A stretch of DNA of 26,167 bases from NCBI GenBank assembly GCA_013205605.1, contig JABMMK010000338.1, positions 1 to 26,167 of the forward strand, given 5' to 3'. Positions 16,163-24,011 of this stretch are shown piece after piece. The stretch is from Cytophagales bacterium (GTDB lineage Bacteria > Bacteroidota > Bacteroidia > Cytophagales > Spirosomataceae). Made by a program: the position numbers and the translations under genes. Position 1 is the stretch's first letter, and each line of letters begins with the position of its first letter. The notes beneath the pieces were generated by a model. That model was not told the origin of the DNA. It saw nothing but the letters and a program-made list of their open reading frames with translations, and did not search any database.

Positions 16163-16810
16163 TTAAGGAATTTGAAGAAACTTGTGAGTTTGTATTGAAA
16201 TTTTCCAATGAGGATTTGATTTAACAAATTCAACAATGATGGGATTTATTTCTGCTTGCTTTGACCATTCCGGTTGCAAATACAATGCGGCATTTTTGGA
16301 TATTTTTGGCTCAAATTCTTGGGCCCAAGCAATATCGGATTTATGGAAAATGACAATTTTCAACTCATCTACTTGGTGAAATATCATCGGATTAGCCTCT
16401 TTAAATTTTTTGGGTGAGAAGCAAATCCAGTCCCAGATTCCTGTGACATTTTCACAAACTCCAGAAGTTTCTATATGGGTATTAAAACCAGCTTCCTTAA
16501 AGGCTTCCGTTAAGGGACCTAAATCATGCATTAAGGGTTCTCCGCCAGTAATGACAAGCAATCGGCCAGGGAATTGCAAAGCGTCCTGAACTAAGCTTGC
16601 GACCGTTTTTTTAGGATGGGTATCTATGGGCCATGAATCTTTTACATCACACCAATGACACCCTACATCGCAACCTCCTAAGCGAATGAAATAGGCGGCA
16701 TGTCCTTGATATTTACCTTCACCTTGGATCGTATAAAAAGATTCCATGACAGGATATTCAAAAACATCTCTTTTTACAACTGATTTTATATCTTTGGTAT
16801 TGAATTCCAT
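16163..16810 (-). CDS. queE: 7-carboxy-7-deazaguanine synthase
   Basis: QueE is a radical SAM enzyme that contracts 6-carboxytetrahydropterin to 7-carboxy-7-deazaguanine on the way to preQ0 and queuosine in tRNA. The iron-sulfur cluster motif is CDVGCHWC (Cys47, Cys51, Cys54; CxxxCxxC), preceded by SFYTIQGEGKYQGHAAYFIR (24-43), the usual QueE substrate and SAM lead-in. VITGGEPLMH (around 90) is the SAM-binding GGEP motif. The length of 215 residues is normal, and the C-terminus ISIQTHKFLQIP matches the family. No other queuosine genes are adjacent. It is first in a two-gene minus-strand unit with the PD40-OmpA gene. TAAAATTA at 16831-16838 read on the minus strand (TAATTTTA) could be its -7 box. 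Confidence 0.93.
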   Translation of the reverse strand: MEFNTKDIKSVVKRDVFEYPVMESFYTIQGEGKYQGHAAYFIRLGGCDVGCHWCDVKDSWPIDTHPKKTVASLVQDALQFPGRLLVITGGEPLMHDLGPLTEAFKEAGFNTHIETSGVCENVTGIWDWICFSPKKFKEANPMIFHQVDELKIVIFHKSDIAWAQEFEPKISKNAALYLQPEWSKQAEINPIIVEFVKSNPHWKISIQTHKFLQIP

Positions 16811-16866
16811 TTTAACTTTTAAATTCGTAGTAAAATTAAGGGTTGATTTGTAATTTAACTAATTAG

Positions 16867-16893
16867 AAATCGTTCTAACGTTTAGAATCATTT
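16867..16893. promoter_or_regulatory. Imperfect palindrome between queE and the lipoprotein-nadE operon
   Basis: The core TTCTAA-CGT-TTAGAA (16873-16887) is a perfect 6-bp inverted repeat with a 3-bp centre. It is flanked by AAAT (16867-16870) and ATTT (16890-16893), extending the symmetry to 27 bp with two mismatched positions per side. It lies in the 107-bp divergent gap, 25 bp before the lipoprotein ATG. It is a candidate site for a dimeric regulator of the downstream NAD/CoA operon; the regulator is unknown. Confidence 0.35.
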
Positions 16894-16917
16894 TTTTTAA
16901 ATAGAATATTTCCCATC

Positions 16918-17217
16918 ATGCACGCATTTCGTTTCTTTTCAATTCTCATCTCTTGCCTACTTTTATGGGCCGGAATGAGTAGTTGTTGGTCCGCTAGGTG
17001 TCCAAGAGGAACTTGCCGAGTGCGTGTTGAACATAGGCATGGTGAATCATATTTTAGACCTAGGGAGGCATTTTCTTGGATGTGGACGCCCCGATACAAG
17101 CATGTAAGAACGCCTAATTATGCTTTAATGGGTGCGCCAGGTGCACAAAAGAAAAAGGTGTGGTATCGTTTCCTTAGTCGCAATCCTAAAATCACTACCC
17201 AAAAACCTCGAAAATAA
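16918..17217 (+). CDS. Small basic lipoprotein of unknown function
   Basis: This 99-residue protein has a signal segment (FFSILISCLLLWAGMSS) and a lipobox-like cleavage site before Cys23, so it is probably a lipoprotein. The mature part is short and strongly basic, with a second cysteine pair (Cys28, Cys32), a His/Arg-rich stretch CRVRVEHRHGESYFRP (32-47), an aromatic patch FSWMWTPRYKHVRTP, and a lysine/arginine-rich end. I do not recognise a named domain. Its stop is immediately followed by the nadE ATG (TAAATG, no gap), so expression is coupled to NAD synthesis genes; functional linkage is inferred only from this. It is first in the operon running to 21668. The frame and signal peptide make it a convincing gene despite its size. 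Confidence 0.75.
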   Translation: MHAFRFFSILISCLLLWAGMSSCWSARCPRGTCRVRVEHRHGESYFRPREAFSWMWTPRYKHVRTPNYALMGAPGAQKKKVWYRFLSRNPKITTQKPRK

Positions 17218-19152
17218 ATGCCAAGAATAATCGTTGGATCTGGGGTTGTTAATCAAATCCCATTAGATTGGGAGGGTAACTTTGTACGTGTTTTAAACGT
17301 AATCCAAGAAGCTCAACAATTTCATGTTTCCATTTTATGCTTGCCTGAGCTATGTTTAACAGGTTATGGCTGCGAGGATCAGTTCTATTCTTCATTTACC
17401 GAAGAGCAATCTTGGTCATATTTAACAAAATTAATACCTCACACTTCTGATATTACTGTTTTTGTTGGCCTGCCGATTAGCTTTGCAGGTAAACTTTATA
17501 ATGTATCTGCCTGTATTTCCAACAAAAAATTGATTGCCTTAATACCTAAGCAGCATTTAGCTAATGACGGAATACATTATGAGGCTCGTTGGTTTACCCC
17601 ATGGCCAGCTGCCCAAAGAAACTATCTTGTCAAAGATGGCCTTAAAATTCCTATAGGTGATTATCGGGTCAGTACGGGGAAAGGAATTTTACTAGGAGTG
17701 GAAATTTGCCAAGATGCGTGGGAAGGAGAAAATCGCCCGGCTATTTCGTTGGGCCAACGAGGGGTTTCGTTGATTTGCAATCCAACAGCTTCGCATTTTG
17801 CTTTTGGTAAATCAAAAATTAGAAAAAAATTAGCGATTGAAGGAGCTGAAATAATCAATGGAGTTTATTTGTTTGCCAATTTACTAGGCAATGAATCTGG
17901 CCGAGTGATTTTTGATGGAGACGCTTACATTGCTCAGAATGGGCGAATTATAGCTGAGTCCAATCGGTTTTCATTTGCCGACTCAAACTTAATTTATGGT
18001 GCGGTTGACCTTCAGGAGATCTCAAGCCAAGCAGACGATATTATTGAGTCTAATACAGAGGTTTCCGAAACGGATCAACCAGTTACAGAACTTGCAATAA
18101 ATCCGTGGGAAGATTCTGAATATATTAAAGAGGAGGAATTTGCTCGGGTGATATCATTAGGTCTGCTTGATTACCTGCGAAAGTCTAAATCCTTTGGTTA
18201 CGTGGTTTCCTTATCGGGTGGTGCTGACTCTTCTTCCATTAGTTCGCTATGTTTTATGGCGATGCGTTTGGCAGAAAAAGAATTAGGATTTGAGGGACTC
18301 AAGCAAAAATTAGCCTATATACCTTGGATGAATTCGGTTTCAGACCTGCGTGAATTACTATCAAAATTGTTGACAACAATCTATCAAGGAACGGTTAATT
18401 CCTCCACTGACACGCGTCAATCAGCAAAAGAATTAGCTGAATTTATAGGTTCTACTCACTTTGAAATCGATATTGATGCACTGGTGAAAGGCTATAGAAC
18501 GTTAATTGAGGGTGCCATTGATCGTACTTTATCTTGGGAGACAGATGATATAACCTTGCAAAATGTACAGGCTCGGGTAAGAAGTCCGAGTGCTTGGATG
18601 TTTGCCAATATTAATAATGCGCTACTTTTAGCTACTTCAAATCGGTCAGAGGGGAGCGTAGGATATTCGACGATGGACGGAGATACTTCGGGATCTATTT
18701 CACCCATTGCCGGCATTGATAAAACATTTTTGAGAAAATGGTTGACCTGGGCAGAAACCCACGGCACTGATGCGTGTGATAAAATGGCAGGTTTACACAG
18801 GGTCAACTCCCTTGAGCCGAGTGCTGAGCTTAGGCCATTAGGAAGTCACCAAGTAGATGAGGAGGATTTGATGCCTTATCCGATATTAAATGACTTGGAA
18901 CGTTTGGCTTTTTATGATCGAAAATCTCCTGAGGAATGTCAGAAACGTATTATTGAAATGTATCAATCCAAGTTTTCGAAGGATCAGTTAATCGAATTTA
19001 CACATCGTTTTTATCAGCTTTGGGCAAGAAATCAATGGAAGCGGGAGCGTTATGCACCAGGCTTTCATGTAGATGATTACAGTTTAGACCCTAAATCTTG
19101 GTTAAGATTCCCCATCTTATCTGCAGGCTTAGAAAAAGATTTACCCGCTTAA
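17218..19152 (+). CDS. nadE: Glutamine-dependent NAD+ synthetase
   Basis: NadE amidates nicotinic acid adenine dinucleotide to NAD+, the last step of NAD synthesis. The 644-residue form has an N-terminal nitrilase-type glutaminase domain (1 to about 270) with the catalytic triad Glu44 (LPELCLTGYG), Lys111 (IPKQHL) and Cys164 (VEICQDAWEG). The C-terminal synthetase domain has the ATP-pyrophosphatase loop SLSGGADSSS (331-340). So it can use glutamine directly rather than needing free ammonia. The ATG at 17218 directly abuts the stop of the small lipoprotein gene and gives the family-typical start IIVGSGVVNQIPLDWEGN. coaX begins 2 bp after its stop, making a cofactor operon. Confidence 0.96.
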   Translation: MPRIIVGSGVVNQIPLDWEGNFVRVLNVIQEAQQFHVSILCLPELCLTGYGCEDQFYSSFTEEQSWSYLTKLIPHTSDITVFVGLPISFAGKLYNVSACISNKKLIALIPKQHLANDGIHYEARWFTPWPAAQRNYLVKDGLKIPIGDYRVSTGKGILLGVEICQDAWEGENRPAISLGQRGVSLICNPTASHFAFGKSKIRKKLAIEGAEIINGVYLFANLLGNESGRVIFDGDAYIAQNGRIIAESNRFSFADSNLIYGAVDLQEISSQADDIIESNTEVSETDQPVTELAINPWEDSEYIKEEEFARVISLGLLDYLRKSKSFGYVVSLSGGADSSSISSLCFMAMRLAEKELGFEGLKQKLAYIPWMNSVSDLRELLSKLLTTIYQGTVNSSTDTRQSAKELAEFIGSTHFEIDIDALVKGYRTLIEGAIDRTLSWETDDITLQNVQARVRSPSAWMFANINNALLLATSNRSEGSVGYSTMDGDTSGSISPIAGIDKTFLRKWLTWAETHGTDACDKMAGLHRVNSLEPSAELRPLGSHQVDEEDLMPYPILNDLERLAFYDRKSPEECQKRIIEMYQSKFSKDQLIEFTHRFYQLWARNQWKRERYAPGFHVDDYSLDPKSWLRFPILSAGLEKDLPA

Positions 19153-19154
19153 TT

Positions 19155-19913
19155 ATGCTATTAGTCATTGACATTGGAAATACGGACATCGTATTTGGAT
19201 TTTATGCTGAGAATACGTGGAAAGCAATTTTACGTACTCCCACGCACCAGCCATGGAGCCCTTTGCGCTTGCAAATGTGGTTAGTGAAGGAATTGAAAGA
19301 GAAGGGATTTGATGCGTATCAACCAGATTCCATCTTAATTAGTTCGGTCGTTCCATCGGTCTTACCTCAAATTCAGAAGGGAGTTGATTTTTGGTCGGGT
19401 AAGAAATCCATTTGCATGGGCACTGAATTGTATTCGAAATTGCCGATTGACGTTATTAGTCCGGATGAAATAGGTTCAGATTTAGTGGCTAATTCTGTGT
19501 ATGCCCATGTAAATTATAAAACAGATGTGCTCATTGTTGACTTTGGTACCGCTTTGACTTTTACTTTGGTGGACGCAAAGGGGAAAATGCAAGGTGTTTC
19601 TATTGCCCCTGGATTGCAAACAGCAGTTAAATCCTTGTTTTCACAAACGGCCCAACTACCCGAAGTGCCTCTTGAAATGCCAGAATCGGCCTTGGGATTT
19701 GATACCGTTTCTGCGATTCAATCCGGAATATTATGGGGTTATGTAGGATTAGTTAAGGAAATGATTTTTCAAATCAAAGCAGAGAAAGGTGCTCACATTA
19801 AAGTGTTAGCTACGGGTGGATTATCCTCTATTTTAACCCCCTTAGAATCTTCATTTGACGAAGTAAACAAGTTAATAACACTTGAAGGATTAAGGTTAAT
19901 CGCTTCTTTATAA
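19155..19913 (+). CDS. coaX: Type III pantothenate kinase
   Basis: CoaX phosphorylates pantothenate, the first committed step of coenzyme A synthesis, and belongs to the ASKHA fold. The 252-residue product has VIDIGNTD (4-11, phosphate-1 motif), PDEIGSDL (103-110; Asp109 at the position of the catalytic Asp), VDFGTALTF (128-136, phosphate-2 motif) and a glycine-rich LATGGLSS near residue 220. At position 110 many family members have arginine (GxDR) while this protein has leucine. The ATG at 19155 is chosen because it starts directly at the DIGNT strand; an earlier in-frame TTG would run back into nadE. It lies 2 bp after nadE and 10 bp before the agmatine deiminase gene. Confidence 0.93.
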   Translation: MLLVIDIGNTDIVFGFYAENTWKAILRTPTHQPWSPLRLQMWLVKELKEKGFDAYQPDSILISSVVPSVLPQIQKGVDFWSGKKSICMGTELYSKLPIDVISPDEIGSDLVANSVYAHVNYKTDVLIVDFGTALTFTLVDAKGKMQGVSIAPGLQTAVKSLFSQTAQLPEVPLEMPESALGFDTVSAIQSGILWGYVGLVKEMIFQIKAEKGAHIKVLATGGLSSILTPLESSFDEVNKLITLEGLRLIASL

Positions 19914-19923
19914 TTTCATTGGC

Positions 19924-20964
19924 ATGACTCCAAAATCACGAGGATATTATTTCCCTCCCGAATGGCATCCTCATGTGGCCACTTGGATTACTTTTCCACA
20001 TAATGATCACTCATGGCAATTAGAAAAATTGCATGACATGTATCCCGAATATTTTCAGTTGATCAAGGCGATTTCGCTAGGGGAAAAAGTAAACATCAAT
20101 GTTCATAATTTGGCTTTACAAGAGTTTATTGAGGGCCAGTTACCTCTATATGGCATACCCGCTGATCAAATTAAATGCCATATTAGGCCAACAAATGATG
20201 CATGGTGCCGAGACCATGGACCTGCGTTTTTAATCCATCGAGATAATGCTTCTCGGATAATTGTGGATTGGGAATATAATGCTTGGGGCGGTAAATACCC
20301 CCCATTTGATGATGATAATAAAATTCCTACTCAGATAGCTCAATCTTTAGACTTGCCATTTGCCCAGCCCAAAATCATTATGGAAGGTGGTTCTGTTGAG
20401 TTTAATGGAGCGGGGACTGTATTGACGAGTAGGTCTTGTTTGCTGAATGCCAACAGAAATCCCCATTTAAATCAAGGTCAAATTGAAGAATACCTCATAG
20501 ATTACTATGGCGTGGATCAAGTGCTTTGGGTGAGTGATGGAATTGTAGGGGATGATACGGATGGACACATCGACGATACGGTTCGGTTTGTGAATTCAGA
20601 CACAGTCATTGCCATGGTGGAGCCTAAAAAATCCGATGATAATCATGCGGTATTAGCGAAAAATTTATCTGAATTATCTCAGATGCGTTTAATTTCAGGG
20701 AAGCAGCTAAATATTGTTGAATTACCCATGCCAGATCCTGTGATCATTGATGAATTTAGAGCGCCTGGGTCGTATGCCAATTTTTACATTTCCAATGCGG
20801 GGGTTTTAGTGCCTACCTTTGATTGTCCTCAGGATGAGATCGCTTTAAATCTATTAGGGCAATTATTTACCGATAGACCCGTTATAGGGTTGTCCGCCAA
20901 AAAAATTATTTGGGGGCAAGGAAGTTTTCATTGTTTGACCCAACAAGAACCCCTAGGAAATTAA
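19924..20964 (+). CDS. aguA: Agmatine deiminase / peptidyl-arginine deiminase family
   Basis: This 346-residue enzyme is of the guanidino-modifying (pentein) superfamily. Agmatine deiminase hydrolyses agmatine to N-carbamoylputrescine and ammonia in the arginine decarboxylase route to polyamines. Diagnostic motifs are RPTNDAWCRDHGP (88-100), IMEGGSVEFNG (152-162), GDDTDGHIDDTVRF (209-222, with active-site Asp/His), and the catalytic cysteine Cys337 in GQGSFHCLTQQEP. There is no signal peptide, so it acts in the cytoplasm, which argues against secreted peptidyl-arginine deiminases. Its stop overlaps the next ATG by one base (TAATG), a sign of translational coupling. Specificity for agmatine is inferred from length and the motif around Cys337. 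Confidence 0.9.
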   Translation: MTPKSRGYYFPPEWHPHVATWITFPHNDHSWQLEKLHDMYPEYFQLIKAISLGEKVNINVHNLALQEFIEGQLPLYGIPADQIKCHIRPTNDAWCRDHGPAFLIHRDNASRIIVDWEYNAWGGKYPPFDDDNKIPTQIAQSLDLPFAQPKIIMEGGSVEFNGAGTVLTSRSCLLNANRNPHLNQGQIEEYLIDYYGVDQVLWVSDGIVGDDTDGHIDDTVRFVNSDTVIAMVEPKKSDDNHAVLAKNLSELSQMRLISGKQLNIVELPMPDPVIIDEFRAPGSYANFYISNAGVLVPTFDCPQDEIALNLLGQLFTDRPVIGLSAKKIIWGQGSFHCLTQQEPLGN

Positions 20965-21668
20965 TGCATAAATTCATTATACTATTGTTTAGCTTGAGCT
21001 TAATAGGGTGTCATTCGGGCAGACGTGTGTCCCCAAAAGCAAATTTACCTACGCAGAAGGTTCAGCTTAAAAGCCAGCAAGTCGATTTAATCCTGCAACC
21101 ATTAATCGCAAACGACATACAAGAAAATTTAACGCGATATGACGAGTTGTTTGTCACCTATAGTCTGAGTGTGGTGGATCGAGATTCAGTGGTTAAATCG
21201 GCTCATGGGACGCGATACCTAGGTAAAGTTGAAAAAGGGGCTAAAATAAGTTTGGATTCAATACCTGGCCTACGTTTGGATGTAAAAGAAGGTCAAAAAT
21301 TAGGCATACAAATAGCCCTTTGGGAAATCGATGACTATTCAAAGAGTCAAAAATTTTTAAACAAGGTGAGTTCGTACAGTGAGGCGCTTCAAATTCCACT
21401 GGCATTCGTTGAATGGAGTTCTGTTAGTAATCCTTTAGGTTGGTTTTTATGGGGCACAAGATTAAGTTCTGTGGGATTGGATTTTTTAGCCTCCTTAGAT
21501 CGAGATGATTTATTGGGTATTTCTGAGGTGGTATGGACTTGGGAAGATTTGTCTCTTCAAAATAGACCCAGAATTAAACGCATTCAATGGAAGGGCAAAG
21601 ATTCAGCCATAAATTCCTTTCATTATGAATTTGGGTATGAAATAAAGGTTAAGGATATTGTCAAATAG
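20964..21668 (+). CDS. Putative lipoprotein of unknown function
   Basis: This 234-residue protein has a signal peptide and lipobox (LFSLSLIGC, Cys16) and so is likely anchored in a membrane. I recognise no family. The mature part is predicted beta-rich: alternating segments such as DELFVTYSLSVVDRD (60-74), GAKISLDSIPGLRLDV (92-107) and KLGIQIALWEIDDY (112-125) suggest a beta-sandwich, possibly C2-like, but this is a visual impression. The C-terminal part is rich in tryptophan (EVVWTWEDLS, RIQWKGKDS). The ATG at 20964 overlaps the aguA stop (TAATG). An in-frame upstream start at 20910 would lose the signal peptide position and lie inside aguA. It ends the operon; a 74-bp gap precedes the chaperone genes. 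Confidence 0.72.
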   Translation: MHKFIILLFSLSLIGCHSGRRVSPKANLPTQKVQLKSQQVDLILQPLIANDIQENLTRYDELFVTYSLSVVDRDSVVKSAHGTRYLGKVEKGAKISLDSIPGLRLDVKEGQKLGIQIALWEIDDYSKSQKFLNKVSSYSEALQIPLAFVEWSSVSNPLGWFLWGTRLSSVGLDFLASLDRDDLLGISEVVWTWEDLSLQNRPRIKRIQWKGKDSAINSFHYEFGYEIKVKDIVK

Positions 21669-21742
21669 ATCACTTTCTCAATGATTTTTCGTAATTTTAT
21701 TAGCTTATCTAGGTCAAATAAGACCAAAAGATTTTAATTTTT

Positions 21743-24007
21743 ATGCGTTTAAAAATACGGTTTTTATTTTTATTGTTTTTCGGAGTGGGCTTGTTGTCTA
21801 ATATTTCTACGGCTCAGTCTGACTTTGTGTTACAAATAGGAAATAAGAAAATCAGTTCATCCCTTTTTGAGAAAGATTACAGGCGACTATTAGAGAGTGA
21901 TAGTATCAAATCAGGGAATAAGCAAAAGTTTTTATCGGATTACATTGATTATCAAATCAAGATATTAGCTGCTGAGGAAGCTAAAATACCATCATCTCCT
22001 GGATTTCAGGATGAATATCAAAGTTTTAGAAAGGAATTAGCAAGTCCCTATTTGATCGATAATGATCAATTGGAGACATTGGTTAGAGAAGCTTATCAGC
22101 GGTCTAAATTTGAGAAGCAGATTTCACAGATTCTCGTGAAATTACCTGTAAATCCAAGTGCAGCGGACACCTTGTTGGCCTTTCGGAAAATGGACAACAT
22201 TCGTAAAAAACTGGTAGCAGGGGAAGATTTCCAGGGATTGGCTACTAAGGTTTCTGAGGATGAAATGTCGGCTCAAAGGGGAGGACTATTGGGCTATGTG
22301 TCAATTCTTCAGACTAAATACCCGCTTGAAAATGCGATTTATTCGCTAGAGAAGGGCCAAGTTTCGGGCATTATTCGAACAGAGACAGGATATCACATGA
22401 TTAAAGTTTTGGATATTCGACCTAATCAAGGCAAGATACGTTTGGCTCATATTTTAATTTCGGTTCCAGTAACGGCTCCTACAAATTTGCAAGTGGAGGC
22501 AAAGAATAAGATAGATCAGGTACAAAAGTATTTAGCAAAAGGGGAGGATACATTTGAAACAATTTGTCGAAATTTTTCTGAAGATCCATATTCAAAAGGC
22601 AGAGGAGGCGAATTAAGGCGTTGGTATTCTTCATCCGAATTATCCGAAGAGCTTCAAGATAAATTATTTGGCATTCAACGACTCGGTGATTTTACGGAAC
22701 CTATTCGGACAAATTTAGGTTGGCAAATCTTTAAATTATTAGACAAAAAACCGTTGTTGACTTATGAGGAGATGGCTGAATATTTAAAGCAAAAGGTCTT
22801 AACAGATGCTGATCGCAGTGCGATTATTAAGGCATCGTTTATGAAGCGCGTCCGTCAAGAAAATAAAGTGTTACTTAATGAGGCTAACAAAAAAATCGCT
22901 TTAGAACGCTTTGCTCAAGACCGTGTAGGGGATGAGGTTTATTTAAATTTGCCTTTATTTTCCATCGACCAAAAGTCTTTTAGCGTGAAGAATTTTTATG
23001 CTTTTATCGTCGATCAACAAAGAAAAAAAATTAAGGCTTTGGGGTATTTGCCAACGATCTCTGAACAGTTTTGGTTGGATGAGTTTATTGATTTGTATAC
23101 ACTTCAGGTAGAGGAACAACATTTGGAAGTAAAATACCCAGCTTTTAAAGATCAGATGAAGGAATTCTATGAAGGTAGTTTATTTAGTAAGATTACGGAA
23201 AGGGAGATTTTTGAACCATCGTTAGATTCGGTACGCCAACAAAAATATTTTACGTCCAATGAGTTGAAGTTTACATTACCTACTCGATTGGAAGCTAAAT
23301 TACTTAGTGCAGATAACCCAAAGACTCTTTCTGATGCTTTAGAGCTATTAAAGTCAGCGCCCTATCCGATGAATAAGCGGTTTCCTGATCTTTTGTTTCA
23401 GTTTGGACAAAGTCAATTGACCGAAGCGTCTACTAAACTTTTACAGGAATTGTTTATTTTAATGGCTAAGAATAGAGATTATGTCATTGAAATTTCTGGA
23501 CATCATGATGCAAATGAAATAGATAGTTTGGCTCAAGGAAGGATTAATCGGGTAGCTTCGTATTTAAATAAAAAGGGAATTGCAAACACTCGGATAATTG
23601 AAAAATTAGAGGGAAATTTGAAGTCTGCTTCGAAAACGGATAAAACAAAAAATTCGCGCGTTTCATTAAAGTTTTATTCGCAGTCGATGGAGGATGTGGT
23701 TAAACGGTTTAATGCGATTAAACCATTGAGTCTTATCGCTGAAGAAGGTTTTTTTAAACGTGGAGAAAATGCGATATTGGATAGTATTCCGTGGGAAGTG
23801 GGAAAAAAGAATTTTGTAAAAGCGGGTAGGTATTATTTTGCCGACGTAAAAAATATTGAAAAAGAGCGATTGAAGAGTTTTAGTGAAGCTAGAAGTTCAA
23901 TCATTCGAAATTTACAGGCTGATTTAGAACAAAAGTGGTTATTAAATTTGAAACAAAGTTTTCCTATTATCCGACAAGAGGATGAGTTAACTAAAATAAT
24001 GCAATAG
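21743..24007 (+). CDS. Periplasmic peptidyl-prolyl isomerase with two parvulin domains and an internal OmpA-like domain
   Basis: This 754-residue exported folding factor has a signal peptide at 1-24 (LFFGVGLLSNISTAQ). A helical chaperone-like region follows, then two PpiC/parvulin domains: about 125-226 (ISQILVKL, GGLLGYV, TGYHMIKVLDIR) and about 232-336 (RLAHILIS, GGELRRW, LGWQIFKLLDKK). Residues 510-540 look like a degenerate third parvulin strand set. Residues 548-646 resemble an OmpA peptidoglycan-binding domain (YVIEISGHHDANE, GRINRVASYLNKKGI, NSRVSLKFYS). The tail 650-754 returns to a parvulin-like C-terminus (GRYYFADVKNIEKERLKSFSEARSSI). It probably escorts outer-membrane proteins across the periplasm. 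TAATTTTA (21692-21699) may be its -7 box. It is 4 bp before the SurA-like gene, so they are co-expressed. Confidence 0.88.
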   Translation: MRLKIRFLFLLFFGVGLLSNISTAQSDFVLQIGNKKISSSLFEKDYRRLLESDSIKSGNKQKFLSDYIDYQIKILAAEEAKIPSSPGFQDEYQSFRKELASPYLIDNDQLETLVREAYQRSKFEKQISQILVKLPVNPSAADTLLAFRKMDNIRKKLVAGEDFQGLATKVSEDEMSAQRGGLLGYVSILQTKYPLENAIYSLEKGQVSGIIRTETGYHMIKVLDIRPNQGKIRLAHILISVPVTAPTNLQVEAKNKIDQVQKYLAKGEDTFETICRNFSEDPYSKGRGGELRRWYSSSELSEELQDKLFGIQRLGDFTEPIRTNLGWQIFKLLDKKPLLTYEEMAEYLKQKVLTDADRSAIIKASFMKRVRQENKVLLNEANKKIALERFAQDRVGDEVYLNLPLFSIDQKSFSVKNFYAFIVDQQRKKIKALGYLPTISEQFWLDEFIDLYTLQVEEQHLEVKYPAFKDQMKEFYEGSLFSKITEREIFEPSLDSVRQQKYFTSNELKFTLPTRLEAKLLSADNPKTLSDALELLKSAPYPMNKRFPDLLFQFGQSQLTEASTKLLQELFILMAKNRDYVIEISGHHDANEIDSLAQGRINRVASYLNKKGIANTRIIEKLEGNLKSASKTDKTKNSRVSLKFYSQSMEDVVKRFNAIKPLSLIAEEGFFKRGENAILDSIPWEVGKKNFVKAGRYYFADVKNIEKERLKSFSEARSSIIRNLQADLEQKWLLNLKQSFPIIRQEDELTKIMQ

Positions 24008-24011
24008 AAAT

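Noticed and set aside
19098..19154. Upstream TTG start for coaX inside nadE
   Set aside because: The ASKHA fold begins at the DIGNT strand reached from the ATG at 19155; the extra residues are the nadE end in another frame.
20910..20963. Upstream start for the lipoprotein inside aguA
   Set aside because: It would bury the signal peptide; the ATG at 20964 gives a clean lipobox at residue 16.
21708..21725. GGTC-aaataa-GACC short inverted repeat before the PpiC gene
   Set aside because: Arms of only 4 bp are expected by chance; no terminator T-run follows.
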